NCBI GenBank assembly: GCA_015521385.1
Contig: WAOH01000188.1
Coordinates: 1 to 23,485 of the forward strand
Origin: Thermoproteota archaeon
GTDB taxonomy: Archaea; Korarchaeota; Korarchaeia; Korarchaeales; Korarchaeaceae
Direction: 5' to 3'
DNA: 23,485 bases
Below the pieces are notes generated by a model, which saw only the letters and a program-made list of their open reading frames with translations, had not been told where the DNA came from and did no database searches. Every line of letters starts with the position of its first letter. The first letter of the stretch is position 1. Both the position numbers and the translations under genes were made by a program. This document shows, one piece after another, positions 13,870 to 21,169 of this stretch.

Positions 13870-13947
13870 GGCAAGGAAGCCGTCTCACCACGAGGGTTAA
13901 AGATCTTAATAGTATGAGATTCCGATTCCCTCGTGGATTCCCTTGCC
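13870..13947. repeat. Two-tier inverted repeat in a divergent promoter region
   Basis: The outer arms are GGCAAGG (13870-13876) and CCTTGCC (13941-13947). The inner arms are CCACGAGGG (13888-13896) and CCCTCGTGG (13928-13936). Both pairs are exact reverse complements and nest to give 16 paired bases with an 11/4 asymmetric internal loop and a 31-base AT-rich centre (13897-13927) that contains the palindrome AAGATCTT. It lies between the divergent genes at 13805 and 14012. It may be a structured RNA, an operator or a remnant of a mobile element. It does not fold as a tRNA. Confidence 0.7.
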
Positions 13948-13968
13948 GTAATCACAGATTTCAAGAGT

Positions 13969-13979
13969 AAAGTATTAAT
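13969..13979 (+). promoter_or_regulatory. TATA box of the lysine-rich winged-helix gene
   Basis: AAAGTATTAAT is centred near 13975, putting the start site near 14002. The leader would be about 10 nt and carry AAGGTGAT (14001-14008) just ahead of ATG 14012, which excludes the in-frame ATG at 13985 that lies only about 10 bases after the TATA box. Confidence 0.6.
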
Positions 13980-14011
13980 TTTGCATGTGGATCCCAGCGA
14001 AAGGTGATCTA

Positions 14012-14299
14012 ATGCCCTGTAAGAAGAGGGGTAGCAAGTCTAAGAGCACCAAGAAAGCTGCCAGTAAGAAGACAAAGACCAAGAAGACCGGAAAGAGCAA
14101 GATAGAGAGTCTAGACGTCGATGAAGATGCCAAGAAGATCTTAGAAGCCATGGAAAAGATTGGAAAGCCCGCCAAGTGCGGTGAGATAGCGAAAGAGGCT
14201 GGCTTCTCACCCCAGAAGGTAGCAGCCAAGATGAGGTCTCTCGCTAAGAAGGGGATAGTTAAGAGATCCGAGGACGGCCTCTACTCCCTCGCGCTGTAG
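14012..14299 (+). CDS. Lysine-tailed winged-helix DNA-binding protein
   Basis: A 95-residue protein in two parts. Residues 1-30 form a tail with 13 lysines, an arginine and many S/T/A/G residues (MPCKKRGSKSKSTKKAASKK...), like histone tails. Residues 38-95 form a compact winged helix: DAKKILEAMEKIGKPAKCGEIA, a recognition helix FSPQKVAAKMRSLAKKG and a wing IVKRSEDGLYSLAL. This is the kind of architecture (globular winged helix plus lysine-rich tail) seen in linker histones, and a general nucleoid or chromatin role is possible, as is a small transcription factor or RNA-binding role. Its codon use includes more AAG/AAA than neighbours, which follows from its composition. The start is fixed by the TATA spacing and ribosome-binding site. 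Confidence 0.75.
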   Translation: MPCKKRGSKSKSTKKAASKKTKTKKTGKSKIESLDVDEDAKKILEAMEKIGKPAKCGEIAKEAGFSPQKVAAKMRSLAKKGIVKRSEDGLYSLAL

Positions 14300-14312
14300 G
14301 GGCTCGAGCCCC
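14299..14312 (+). terminator. Palindromic hairpin at the end of the winged-helix gene
   Basis: GGGGCTCGAGCCCC is a perfect 14-bp palindrome overlapping the last base of the stop codon (5-bp stem, TCGA loop). An AATTTTT run follows about 11 bases later (14324-14328). It fits a terminator or 3'-end-stabilising hairpin before the proC promoter. Confidence 0.55.
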
Positions 14313-14323
14313 ATTCCACACTC

Positions 14324-14333
14324 AATTTTTAAG
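14324..14333 (+). promoter_or_regulatory. TATA box of proC
   Basis: AATTTTTAAG is centred about 28 bases before ATG 14357, the spacing for a leaderless transcript. No clear ribosome-binding site lies in front of the ATG. Confidence 0.6.
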
Positions 14334-14356
14334 GGACCTTATCAGGGTTAGCGAAT

Positions 14357-15157
14357 ATGAGGAACGTCGGTGTCATAGGGGCGGGACAGATCGGATCCGC
14401 AATCGCCAAGGTCCTGGCTGAGAGCGGTAGATGGTCCGTGATGGCCTCCAGGAGGAAGGTCCACGAGCTGGAGGAATTGAGGAGATTAGGTGTCAAGGTG
14501 ACGAGCGATAACAGGGAGGTCGCAGCCAACTCGGACATCGTGATAATCGCCGTCAAGCCCTACAAGGCGGTCGATGTGCTTAGGGACATTTCCGATCTCG
14601 TCGAGGGGAAGATAGTGATATCCGTCGCCGCGGCCGTTCCGATAAAGAAGTTGAAGGCCGCTGCGCCGAAGGCAAAGGTAGTGAGGGCCATGCCAAACAT
14701 AGCCGTCATGGTGAAGGCGTCCTTCACCGCCTACTCGAAGGGGCCCGATCTGGACTCTAAGGATGAAGCGGTGGTCGTGCAGCTCCTGAGGGAGATGGGA
14801 GAAGCCCACGAGGTGGATGAGGAGCTCATGGACGCGGTCACCGCGTTGAGCGGGAGCGGACCGGCCTATATAGCGACCCTGATAGAGGCCATGGCTTACG
14901 CTGGTCTGAAGGTGGGTTTGCCGAGGGATTTCGCCTATCTGAGCTCCGCCTACACCGTGTTCGGGACAGCCAAGCTCTACCTCGAATCTGGGAGGCACCC
15001 GGCGGAGATCAAGGAGATGGTCCTCACCCCGGCCGGAACGACCATAGAGGGCATATTTTACTTGGAGGAGAGCGGGATTAGGACAGCTGTAATGAAAGCC
15101 GTCGAGGCCGCAACTAGGAGGGCCAAGGAGATAGCCAAGAAACTCAATGAGAGTTAA
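14357..15157 (+). CDS. proC: Pyrroline-5-carboxylate reductase
   Basis: A 266-residue NAD(P)H-dependent reductase for the last step of proline synthesis, full length for the family. The N-terminal Rossmann fold has GVIGAGQIGSAI (5-16) and the IIAVKPYK element. The all-helical dimerisation domain carries the two ProC signatures ALSGSGPAY and MVLTPAGTTIEGI. Nothing key is missing. It is an isolated unit with its own promoter, convergent with egsA (6 bp between the stops). The proline precursor genes are not in the window. Confidence 0.95.
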   Translation: MRNVGVIGAGQIGSAIAKVLAESGRWSVMASRRKVHELEELRRLGVKVTSDNREVAANSDIVIIAVKPYKAVDVLRDISDLVEGKIVISVAAAVPIKKLKAAAPKAKVVRAMPNIAVMVKASFTAYSKGPDLDSKDEAVVVQLLREMGEAHEVDEELMDAVTALSGSGPAYIATLIEAMAYAGLKVGLPRDFAYLSSAYTVFGTAKLYLESGRHPAEIKEMVLTPAGTTIEGIFYLEESGIRTAVMKAVEAATRRAKEIAKKLNES

Positions 15158-15163
15158 AAGGGG

Positions 15164-16204
15164 TTAAGCGAGGCCTTCAACCAGCCTCTCGGCGGCCTCC
15201 CGGCTTATCCCCTCCCCCAAGACCGTGTACCAGTTCCTCATCTTGTGGGCGATGGTGAGCGCTGTGACCACCTCATCCCTAGAAACGCCTAGGTCAACGA
15301 AGCTGGTGGGGAGAGACGCCCTGTCCAAGGCGTCAAGGACGTACTCCCTGTCTATGCCGTGGAGGGGTGCCAGCAGGGCCGCACCGAGGCCAACGGTCTC
15401 CCCGTGCAGGAGTTTTCTCCCTGATACCTCCTCCAAGGCGTAAGCGAAGAGGTGCTCGCTGCCCGCAGCTATCCTAGTGGTATTGCACATGCTCATCAGC
15501 ATGCCATCCAAGGCCAGGAGGAGGACGTAGAGCTTCCACACCTCCTCGTCCCTGGCCGGTATCCCGTCGGCCACCTCAACCAGAATATCCGTGAACTGGT
15601 AAGCCATCGATACGGCCACCGGGCTGAAGTTCTCCTCCTTACCCAGCATATAAGCCAGCTCCAAGTCGGGAAGGGCGGTCACCTTGGCGAGATAGTCGCC
15701 GAACCCCGAGAACTGGAGCTTATCGGGGGCCCTCCATATCAGGTCCAGGTCAGCCACGAGCAGCAGGGGTGTGGCTCCTCTGACCGCCTTGGACCTACCA
15801 TCCTCCCATAGGATGGCGAAGGGGGTTGCCATGGCATCGGTGGATGTGGTGGTCGGTATGGAGGCGAGCTTGGCCCCGAGCTCGTGGGCCACTGCTTTGG
15901 CGACGTCCAGATTCCTCCCCCCACCTATGCCGATCACGAGGGAGGAACCCCTGCCCTCACCCACTAGCCTGGAAACTTCTTCGGGGGACGCCGCTCTCAC
16001 CTTGGCCACCCTGACTCCAAAGCCGGCGGCGCGGAGCTCGGACGAGAGCCACTCCACCTCGGGCCACACGCTCGAACTGCCCAGAATCAGGGTACTTCGC
16101 CGCTCTCCCATCATTTCCGAGATCAGGGACGGTGTCTCGGAGAGGGTCCCCCTGCCGACGCGAATTATATAAGGGACATTGACGTTGAGCTCCTTAAGTG
16201 GCAT
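15164..16204 (-). CDS. egsA: sn-glycerol-1-phosphate dehydrogenase
   Basis: A 346-residue iron/zinc-type dehydrogenase that reduces dihydroxyacetone phosphate to sn-glycerol-1-phosphate, the stereo-specific backbone of archaeal lipids. The nucleotide-binding loop is GIGGGRNLDVAK (92-103), with IPTTTSTDAMATPFA (116-130) following. The three metal ligands are present: D170 (SGFGDYLAK), H251 (SEHLFAYAL) and H267 (LLHGETVGLG). The ATG at 16204 has GAGGGCGGG just before it and an AT-rich element 21-30 bases upstream. This is a strong archaeal marker. It is partnered in the pathway with the CDP-alcohol phosphatidyltransferase at 5987. Confidence 0.95.
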   Translation of the reverse strand: MPLKELNVNVPYIIRVGRGTLSETPSLISEMMGERRSTLILGSSSVWPEVEWLSSELRAAGFGVRVAKVRAASPEEVSRLVGEGRGSSLVIGIGGGRNLDVAKAVAHELGAKLASIPTTTSTDAMATPFAILWEDGRSKAVRGATPLLLVADLDLIWRAPDKLQFSGFGDYLAKVTALPDLELAYMLGKEENFSPVAVSMAYQFTDILVEVADGIPARDEEVWKLYVLLLALDGMLMSMCNTTRIAAGSEHLFAYALEEVSGRKLLHGETVGLGAALLAPLHGIDREYVLDALDRASLPTSFVDLGVSRDEVVTALTIAHKMRNWYTVLGEGISREAAERLVEGLA

Positions 16205-16224
16205 CCCGCCCTCGTGAATCGATC

Positions 16225-16234
16225 TAATAAAAAG
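16225..16234. promoter_or_regulatory. AT-rich divergent promoter element (egsA / PP-loop gene)
   Basis: TAATAAAAAG sits in the 40-bp gap between the divergent genes. It is well placed for egsA (21-30 bases upstream). For the plus-strand gene it is only about 15 bases before ATG 16245, so that gene may use another element or a later start. Confidence 0.5.
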
Positions 16235-16244
16235 TTGAGCGGAA

Positions 16245-17930
16245 ATGAGGTTGTACTGGAGCGTTCAGGAGAATGTACCCGTTGTTTCTAGAGGATGCGC
16301 TGAATGGGAGGTCAGGATAGTTCCGACTTCAAAGACCAGCGACCCCAGACCCGCGACTAGGGCAGACATGAGCCTACTAAGGCGGATCGTGGATGAACAG
16401 TTCGGCTCCGGGGCGTATAATGAGCTGATACGGAGCGACGTCGTCCTGTTCGGCAGGGCACCTTATCTAGATACGGCATACGAGGTGATATCCGATGGAG
16501 GAGTTCTCGGACACCTCTTCTTCGATCTGTATGAGATGAGGTGGTACTTCAAGCCTCTGGAGCATTCCATTGACAGGATAGGCCATAGAATGGAGTTCCT
16601 ACCCATAGAGGGGAAGAGGGGAGAAGCGATAGGGTACGCTGAGGGAGGCCCGAAGTTCAAACTGCTAAAGAACGGGCTCGCGGAGAGGTTGGGGGATAGG
16701 TACGTAGTTGTCCGGGTATTCAAGCCAAGGGAGGAACTCATAGAGGAGAGGAGCAGTTGGGACAGGGTTTTGAGGGTGAACGAGCCATGCATACTCTCTA
16801 ACGAATCGAAGGCCATCAGGTTCGTGTGGAGAGCGTCGAAACGGACGAGTAGGGTCATAGTGTCGTTCTCCGGGGGGAAGGACAGCTCGGCCCTTCTAGA
16901 GATCGTGAGGAGGAGTGGTGTAAATCACCTAGTCTACTTCAACGACACGGGTCTGGAGCTTCCCGAGACGCTGAGATTCGTGGAGGATACGGGGTACGAC
17001 CTGGTGGGCGACGCTGGGGATGCCTTCTGGAGGTACGTCGGCGGGTTCGGGCCCCCTGCCAGGGATTACAGGTGGTGCTGCAAGGTGATAAAGCTCCTCC
17101 CGACCTACAGGGCGTTGAAGGCCCTGGCTCCGGGATTAACTCTTGTGGGTCAGAGGAGGTTCGAATCCTCAGCCAGGATGGCGAGCCCGCCGATTTGGAG
17201 GAACAGATGGCTTCCCGGTTTCGTGACGGGGGCTCCGATTAATGATTGGAGCGCCCTTCAGACTTGGCTGTACCTCAAGCTGAGATCCGTCAGGGTAAAC
17301 CCCCTGTACGAGAGGGGATTCGAGAGGTTGGGGTGCTACCTCTGCCCGGCATCGAGGCTCTCCGAATTCGTCAAGCTGGAGAAGTCGTACCCGGACCTCT
17401 GGGAGCAGTGGCATTCGTTCCTCTCGGACTACGCGTCGAGGGAGGGGTTAGATGCCTGCTGGATCAAGTACGGGATGTGGAGGTGGATCCGTCCGCCCAG
17501 TAGGATGCTGCAGTTATGTCCTGAGGTGAGAAGATCACTGGTGACCGTCGAGTCGCGCGGGAACCTATTGAAAATCAACCCCTTCGACGAGGAGACCTTC
17601 CTGTCACTGGCCCACAGCGTGGGATCGGTCTCGAATGGGAGGGTATCGGGAAGGGACTTCGAGGCGGAGGTCGTGAGCTCAGGGGAGGGGCTCATCTCAT
17701 ACAGGGGCGACGTGGGAAGGCTGAAGGGCCTGATCGCGAGATCCGCTTGCACGGGATGCGGGGTGTGCGGGGAATACTGCGAGTTCGGTGCTATCGAAAT
17801 ACGTGAGAAGGCATGCATCCATCCCGACAGGTGCACTAAATGTGGGGTGTGCAACGAGGTGTGCCCCCTATCCTTCTACGAGGATGAGGTGGTTGACTGG
17901 AGGCTCGCTGCCGATGCTCAGGAAGCGTGA
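16245..17930 (+). CDS. PAPS-reductase-like PP-loop protein with C-terminal ferredoxin domain
   Basis: A 561-residue multidomain protein. Residues 1-190 resemble the N-terminal region of archaeal COG0175 proteins, which usually carry a zinc knuckle and PUA-like domain. Here only one of the usual knuckle cysteines (C18) is evident and the PUA part is weak. The PP-loop is SGGKDS (209-214), followed by the family RWCCKVIKLLP and GCYLCP cysteine segments. The C-terminus has two Fe-S motifs, CTGCGVCGEYC (502-512) and CTKCGVCNEVC (530-540), each with the distal CxxxC/P pattern of 4Fe-4S ferredoxins. It probably activates a substrate with ATP and transfers or reduces sulfur. Whether it acts on APS/PAPS or thiolates RNA is open. 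It shares a 17-bp overlap with the next gene. Confidence 0.82.
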   Translation: MRLYWSVQENVPVVSRGCAEWEVRIVPTSKTSDPRPATRADMSLLRRIVDEQFGSGAYNELIRSDVVLFGRAPYLDTAYEVISDGGVLGHLFFDLYEMRWYFKPLEHSIDRIGHRMEFLPIEGKRGEAIGYAEGGPKFKLLKNGLAERLGDRYVVVRVFKPREELIEERSSWDRVLRVNEPCILSNESKAIRFVWRASKRTSRVIVSFSGGKDSSALLEIVRRSGVNHLVYFNDTGLELPETLRFVEDTGYDLVGDAGDAFWRYVGGFGPPARDYRWCCKVIKLLPTYRALKALAPGLTLVGQRRFESSARMASPPIWRNRWLPGFVTGAPINDWSALQTWLYLKLRSVRVNPLYERGFERLGCYLCPASRLSEFVKLEKSYPDLWEQWHSFLSDYASREGLDACWIKYGMWRWIRPPSRMLQLCPEVRRSLVTVESRGNLLKINPFDEETFLSLAHSVGSVSNGRVSGRDFEAEVVSSGEGLISYRGDVGRLKGLIARSACTGCGVCGEYCEFGAIEIREKACIHPDRCTKCGVCNEVCPLSFYEDEVVDWRLAADAQEA

Positions 17931-18954
17931 GCGGATCCTCCTTGCTTCTCTAGCGCTGTCAATTCTGATCCTAGTTCCAACGATATTGAATCGCGAGCAC
18001 AGACCTGTCGAGGGATACAAGGGCGATTACATCCTAGCCGATGTCTTGGACACCTTGGCAAGGCTGCACCTAGTCTACGACAGGGAGGTCGCCAGGAGAC
18101 AGCTCCTCGATTCCCTCAGGGCGGATTTAGAGTATTTCGAGATGGTCAGAATGCCATCGGAGTTCGAGAGGTACAGACCGAGGGGTTTTGCGGTTCCACT
18201 CGTCTACATAAGGGGCCAAGGCTTCAACGTACACCCGACGAATGCCATGAACCTAGCCACTGAGGCCCTCCAGTACAGGGGTAACTGGAGCGAGTTCAAG
18301 GAGATAATGGATTGGATGCTCACCTATTCCGAGGAGAAGGATGGAGCGCTGTTCTTCAACTTCTACTTTCAGTGGGAGTCACCCGGAATCCCCTGGAACT
18401 CTTCTCTGAGTCAAGGGTTGGCCGCAGGCTACTACGCCATAGCTTACAGGAAGTTCGGGGATCCGAGGTTCCTTAGGGCGGCCAGGGGATTCGCGAACAG
18501 CTTCTTCATTCCCAGAGAGGAGGGGGGATTCGCGATAAATACCTCCTACGGGAGGTTCTTCTTGGAATATTCCAATGCCCCCGATGATCTCGTGCTAAAC
18601 GGCTTCATGCTGTCCCTGAAGGGGCTGACCATATACAGCTACCTCACGGATGATGTGAGGTGCCGCCGGCTCATCATGGAAGGGCTGAGAACCCTGCATA
18701 GGATGCTCCCGGACTACGATACCGGGAACTGGTCCCTCTACTCCACGAAGCACGGGAAGGCTGATGAGAGCTATCACAGGCTGCACGTGAGGCTCCTCCA
18801 CTTCTTGGGGAGGTGGTATCACGACGATCTCCTGCTGGAATACGCTGAGAGGTGGGACTCCTACCTCGGAAGCGGGAATTCGGAGCTGGGCAGGGCCGAG
18901 CAGGATTACCTCTTCTGGTGGGAGCTTTTGAAAGAGTTGAAGGGTGGGGGCTGA
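17914..18954 (+). CDS. Membrane-anchored D-glucuronyl C5-epimerase-family protein
   Basis: A 346-residue protein with a signal anchor (KRER, then hydrophobic residues 8-24), so the catalytic part faces outside. The rest matches the C-terminal catalytic domain of heparosan D-glucuronyl C5-epimerase: LEYSNAP and LVLNGFMLSLKGL (217-238), MLPDYDTG (264-271), YHRLHVRLL (287-295), WDSYLG (314-319). E218, Y268/Y276 and Y287 line up with glutamate and tyrosines reported as important in vertebrate enzymes. It should invert C5 of a uronic acid in a surface glycan. Four sequons (NWS, NSS, NTS, NWS) fit an extracellular location. ATG 17914 has GGAGG 10 nt upstream. Longer in-frame starts lie inside the ferredoxin coding region and would bury the anchor. 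Confidence 0.82.
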   Translation: MLRKRERILLASLALSILILVPTILNREHRPVEGYKGDYILADVLDTLARLHLVYDREVARRQLLDSLRADLEYFEMVRMPSEFERYRPRGFAVPLVYIRGQGFNVHPTNAMNLATEALQYRGNWSEFKEIMDWMLTYSEEKDGALFFNFYFQWESPGIPWNSSLSQGLAAGYYAIAYRKFGDPRFLRAARGFANSFFIPREEGGFAINTSYGRFFLEYSNAPDDLVLNGFMLSLKGLTIYSYLTDDVRCRRLIMEGLRTLHRMLPDYDTGNWSLYSTKHGKADESYHRLHVRLLHFLGRWYHDDLLLEYAERWDSYLGSGNSELGRAEQDYLFWWELLKELKGGG

Positions 18955-18957
18955 TTT

Positions 18958-19590
18958 CTATATCTTCACCTTGAGCCTTGCTGCCTCCTCCCTCAGCACG
19001 GCCTCTATTGCTCCCTTTCCCCTCTCGGTGGGTACGGCGGGTTGACCGCTCCTACCCTCCCCCTCCGCCTCTATGAACATGCCCTCGGAGACGTACGAGT
19101 CGAACCTCCTCGGGGGGAGTATGGCGAAGGCGACTATCTCCTCCTCCCTCGCCTGCAAGTTAGTGACCACGTCGAACCTCTCGCCCGCGTCAACCACGGT
19201 CGCCCTGAGTCCATCGAATGGCTTGACAGACACTATGGTGCCCCAGAGGGAATCTACCCCGCTGTACAACCTAGGTTCCCTACCCACACGGTTGGGGACC
19301 CCCGTTAAGGTGATGGCAGCGAACCTCACCTTGGCCGCGTTCAGGGCCTCGGATGGGGCCTTGGCCTTGGCCCTCAGATCCCTCCAGACGGGGATCAGCT
19401 CCCGCCCCTTGGAGACCAGCGCGTCCAGCATCCCCTGCTCGGCCAGATCCTCCAGGGTCATGAAGCTGTAGACGAGGGTCTGGGCCTCGGTCTTAATTCC
19501 CTTCAGGTCTATTCCACGGAGCATCTTCTGCGGGATCTCCTGGAGGAGCATGACTGCGATCTCAACCGGCACGAGTCTAGGATCCTTCAA
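18958..19590 (-). CDS. Predicted RNA-binding protein with C-terminal EMAP/OB-like domain
   Basis: A 210-residue soluble protein. The N-terminal half is helical and charged. The C-terminal half (about 112-185), starting SLWGTIVSVKPFDGLRATVV and continuing GERFDVVTNLQAREEEIVAF, then PPRRFDSYVSEGMFIEA, looks like the OB/EMAP-type tRNA-binding fold in archaeal COG2517 proteins. That match is from memory of the family layout. The start is TTG 19590 with GGTGGTGG a few bases upstream; it overlaps the end of the secreted-protein gene by 14 bp and is likely cotranscribed with it, which is odd for an RNA-binding protein. It is convergent with the epimerase gene (3 bp apart). Confidence 0.65.
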   Translation of the reverse strand: MKDPRLVPVEIAVMLLQEIPQKMLRGIDLKGIKTEAQTLVYSFMTLEDLAEQGMLDALVSKGRELIPVWRDLRAKAKAPSEALNAAKVRFAAITLTGVPNRVGREPRLYSGVDSLWGTIVSVKPFDGLRATVVDAGERFDVVTNLQAREEEIVAFAILPPRRFDSYVSEGMFIEAEGEGRSGQPAVPTERGKGAIEAVLREEAARLKVKI

Positions 19591-21088
19591 CCGCCACCAC
19601 CCCTATCTCGTTGATCTCTACCCTTCCGTCACCGTCGTCCATCCAGCTTAGGACGTAGACACCCTCGCTTAACAGCGGCATGTTCTCGCTGAGCCAGATC
19701 AGGGCTGCTCTGGTACCGAACCTAGTCACACCGGCGGCGGTGATGTACATACCTTCCCCGGCCCTGTGGACCCCGACTACAGCGAAGTCCCTGCGGCCAT
19801 AGGACGCCCAGTAGGTCACGTTATTAACTTCGATACCGTAGAAGAGGCCGTTCTCCCCCTTAACGAATTTAATCGGTTCCCCATAGGAAGGATTGACAGC
19901 AGGTCCGCCCAAGGTTATTCTGTAGATTCCTGATGCCTTCCCAAAGGCCTTGAACTTGCCTGAGAGATCGTTGTTCAGGCTCATGTCAACCTCCGGGCCC
20001 GTCACCTCGAACATGCTCGGAGAGAGGTGGTCCCCGCGATACACGAGCCAACCCTTGTCAGGAACCGCGTCCATAAACCTAGTCATCACGCTGGCGCGCA
20101 GGCCGAACTGCCTGTCGTGGTCGACTATCTGCTTCCTCACCGGGCCCAAGTACACGTAGGACTCAAACACGTCACCGACCATAACACCCTTCCTTCTAAG
20201 GGCAGGGTTTGCGACGTACAGAGTTTTGGTGGGCAGTCTCTCCCAAGTTCTCCCAGTTAGGTTGCACTCATATAGGTAGCCCTCCCACAGCTCGTGGCCG
20301 TTGCTCCTGTTAAGGTCAGCGTCCACGTACACATTGAAGAACCTCTCCAGCCTCGCCCCGTAACCCCTCAGCTCGCATCCCAGCCCATCGACCGGTACTA
20401 TAGCGAAGTAGAGGTTGTAGAAATTGTCCTTGGCGTATAGCTCCTTGTAATCGGCTATCCTATCGGCATCCCCTACAGGATCGAGTATGATGGGGGCACC
20501 GTAGTCCCCTAGCTTCCCGTCTACCTTAGCTTCCCCTTCCTTCTTCAGCTTGTAAGTTACCCAGTTGAAGTCATCCCTCTCTACCATCCACATATATGCC
20601 TTGACCCCGAACTCACCGTTCGGGAAGGTTTTCGTCACATTGGGAGTTGTAAGTATGACCTTCCCCCCTTCCATCTTGACCCAGCAGAGGGCTGCCAGCA
20701 GGTCCCACTCGTTCTTCAGGGGGTTGAATCTCTGAACTGAGCAGGCAGTCTGATTGGGGTTCACCGAGAAGACCAGTCTGTAGTCCGCTCCCTTAATGTC
20801 GCCCTCAGGTACACCCTCGCCCTCCACCAATCTGTCCAGATACACGTTACCTATTACTGTGAAGTTCTCCGCTGTGGGGGTCCCGTAGAACTCGAAGGTG
20901 AGTGTGATATTCCCGTTCCAAGATATGTGCATGGCCTTCACATCTAATTGAGGTAGCTGCGGTTCCTCCAAGGGGTCGTACCAGGTCAGCGTACCTTGGG
21001 CGCTCAGCCTCGGTAGAGGGAGGGGTATTACCATCAGCGTGATTACGACGGTCAGTAGCTTCCAACTAGCTTTCGTGCTATCACCCAA
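19577..21088 (-). CDS. Secreted beta-sandwich (DOMON/CBM9-like) repeat protein
   Basis: A 503-residue exported protein. The signal peptide is residues 1-31 (STKASWKLL, a hydrophobic core, PRLSAQG with cleavage after SA). At least two beta-rich units follow: LDVKAMHISWNGNITLTFEFYG near the N-terminus and KVDGKLGDYGAPIILDPVGD followed by YNLYFAIVPVDG in the middle. The D-W/Y...DP.GD pattern resembles DOMON or CBM9-type sugar- or heme-binding sandwiches in archaeal secreted proteins. Seven or more N-glycosylation sequons (NIT, NFT, NQT, NVT, NRS, NLT, NVT) mark it as surface-exposed. No catalytic motif is seen. TTG 21088 was chosen as start because the TATA-like TTTTTCA lies about 24 bases upstream; an ATG at 21142 would precede the start of transcription. 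Confidence 0.7.
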   Translation of the reverse strand: MGDSTKASWKLLTVVITLMVIPLPLPRLSAQGTLTWYDPLEEPQLPQLDVKAMHISWNGNITLTFEFYGTPTAENFTVIGNVYLDRLVEGEGVPEGDIKGADYRLVFSVNPNQTACSVQRFNPLKNEWDLLAALCWVKMEGGKVILTTPNVTKTFPNGEFGVKAYMWMVERDDFNWVTYKLKKEGEAKVDGKLGDYGAPIILDPVGDADRIADYKELYAKDNFYNLYFAIVPVDGLGCELRGYGARLERFFNVYVDADLNRSNGHELWEGYLYECNLTGRTWERLPTKTLYVANPALRRKGVMVGDVFESYVYLGPVRKQIVDHDRQFGLRASVMTRFMDAVPDKGWLVYRGDHLSPSMFEVTGPEVDMSLNNDLSGKFKAFGKASGIYRITLGGPAVNPSYGEPIKFVKGENGLFYGIEVNNVTYWASYGRRDFAVVGVHRAGEGMYITAAGVTRFGTRAALIWLSENMPLLSEGVYVLSWMDDGDGRVEINEIGVVAVEGS

Positions 21089-21106
21089 GTTCAGGCAGGC
21101 ATTGGC

Positions 21107-21126
21107 ATGAAAAAGTTTGATATAGG
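21107..21126. promoter_or_regulatory. Divergent promoter elements (secreted protein / small gene)
   Basis: Leftward, CTTTTTCATG (21106-21115) lies about 24 bases before TTG 21088. Rightward, TTTGATATAGG (21116-21126) would start transcription near 21148, before ATG 21170. Both in-frame upstream ATGs (21107 and 21142) fall within or ahead of these elements. Confidence 0.5.
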
Positions 21127-21169
21127 AGAAAGCGAAGTACATTCATGCTGCAGGCTAATTCGGCGAGGG

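Noticed and set aside
13870..13947. The 7-bp outer stem and 78-base size suggested a tRNA or permuted tRNA.
   Set aside because: No GGTTC-type T-loop, no D arm and no anticodon stem can be placed; the inner 9-bp arms contradict the cloverleaf.
17154..17168. GAGGTTCGAATCCTC looks like a tRNA T-arm.
   Set aside because: It lies within the conserved coding region of the PP-loop protein (GQRRFESSA), the fifth stem pair would be G-A, and no acceptor, D or anticodon arms surround it.
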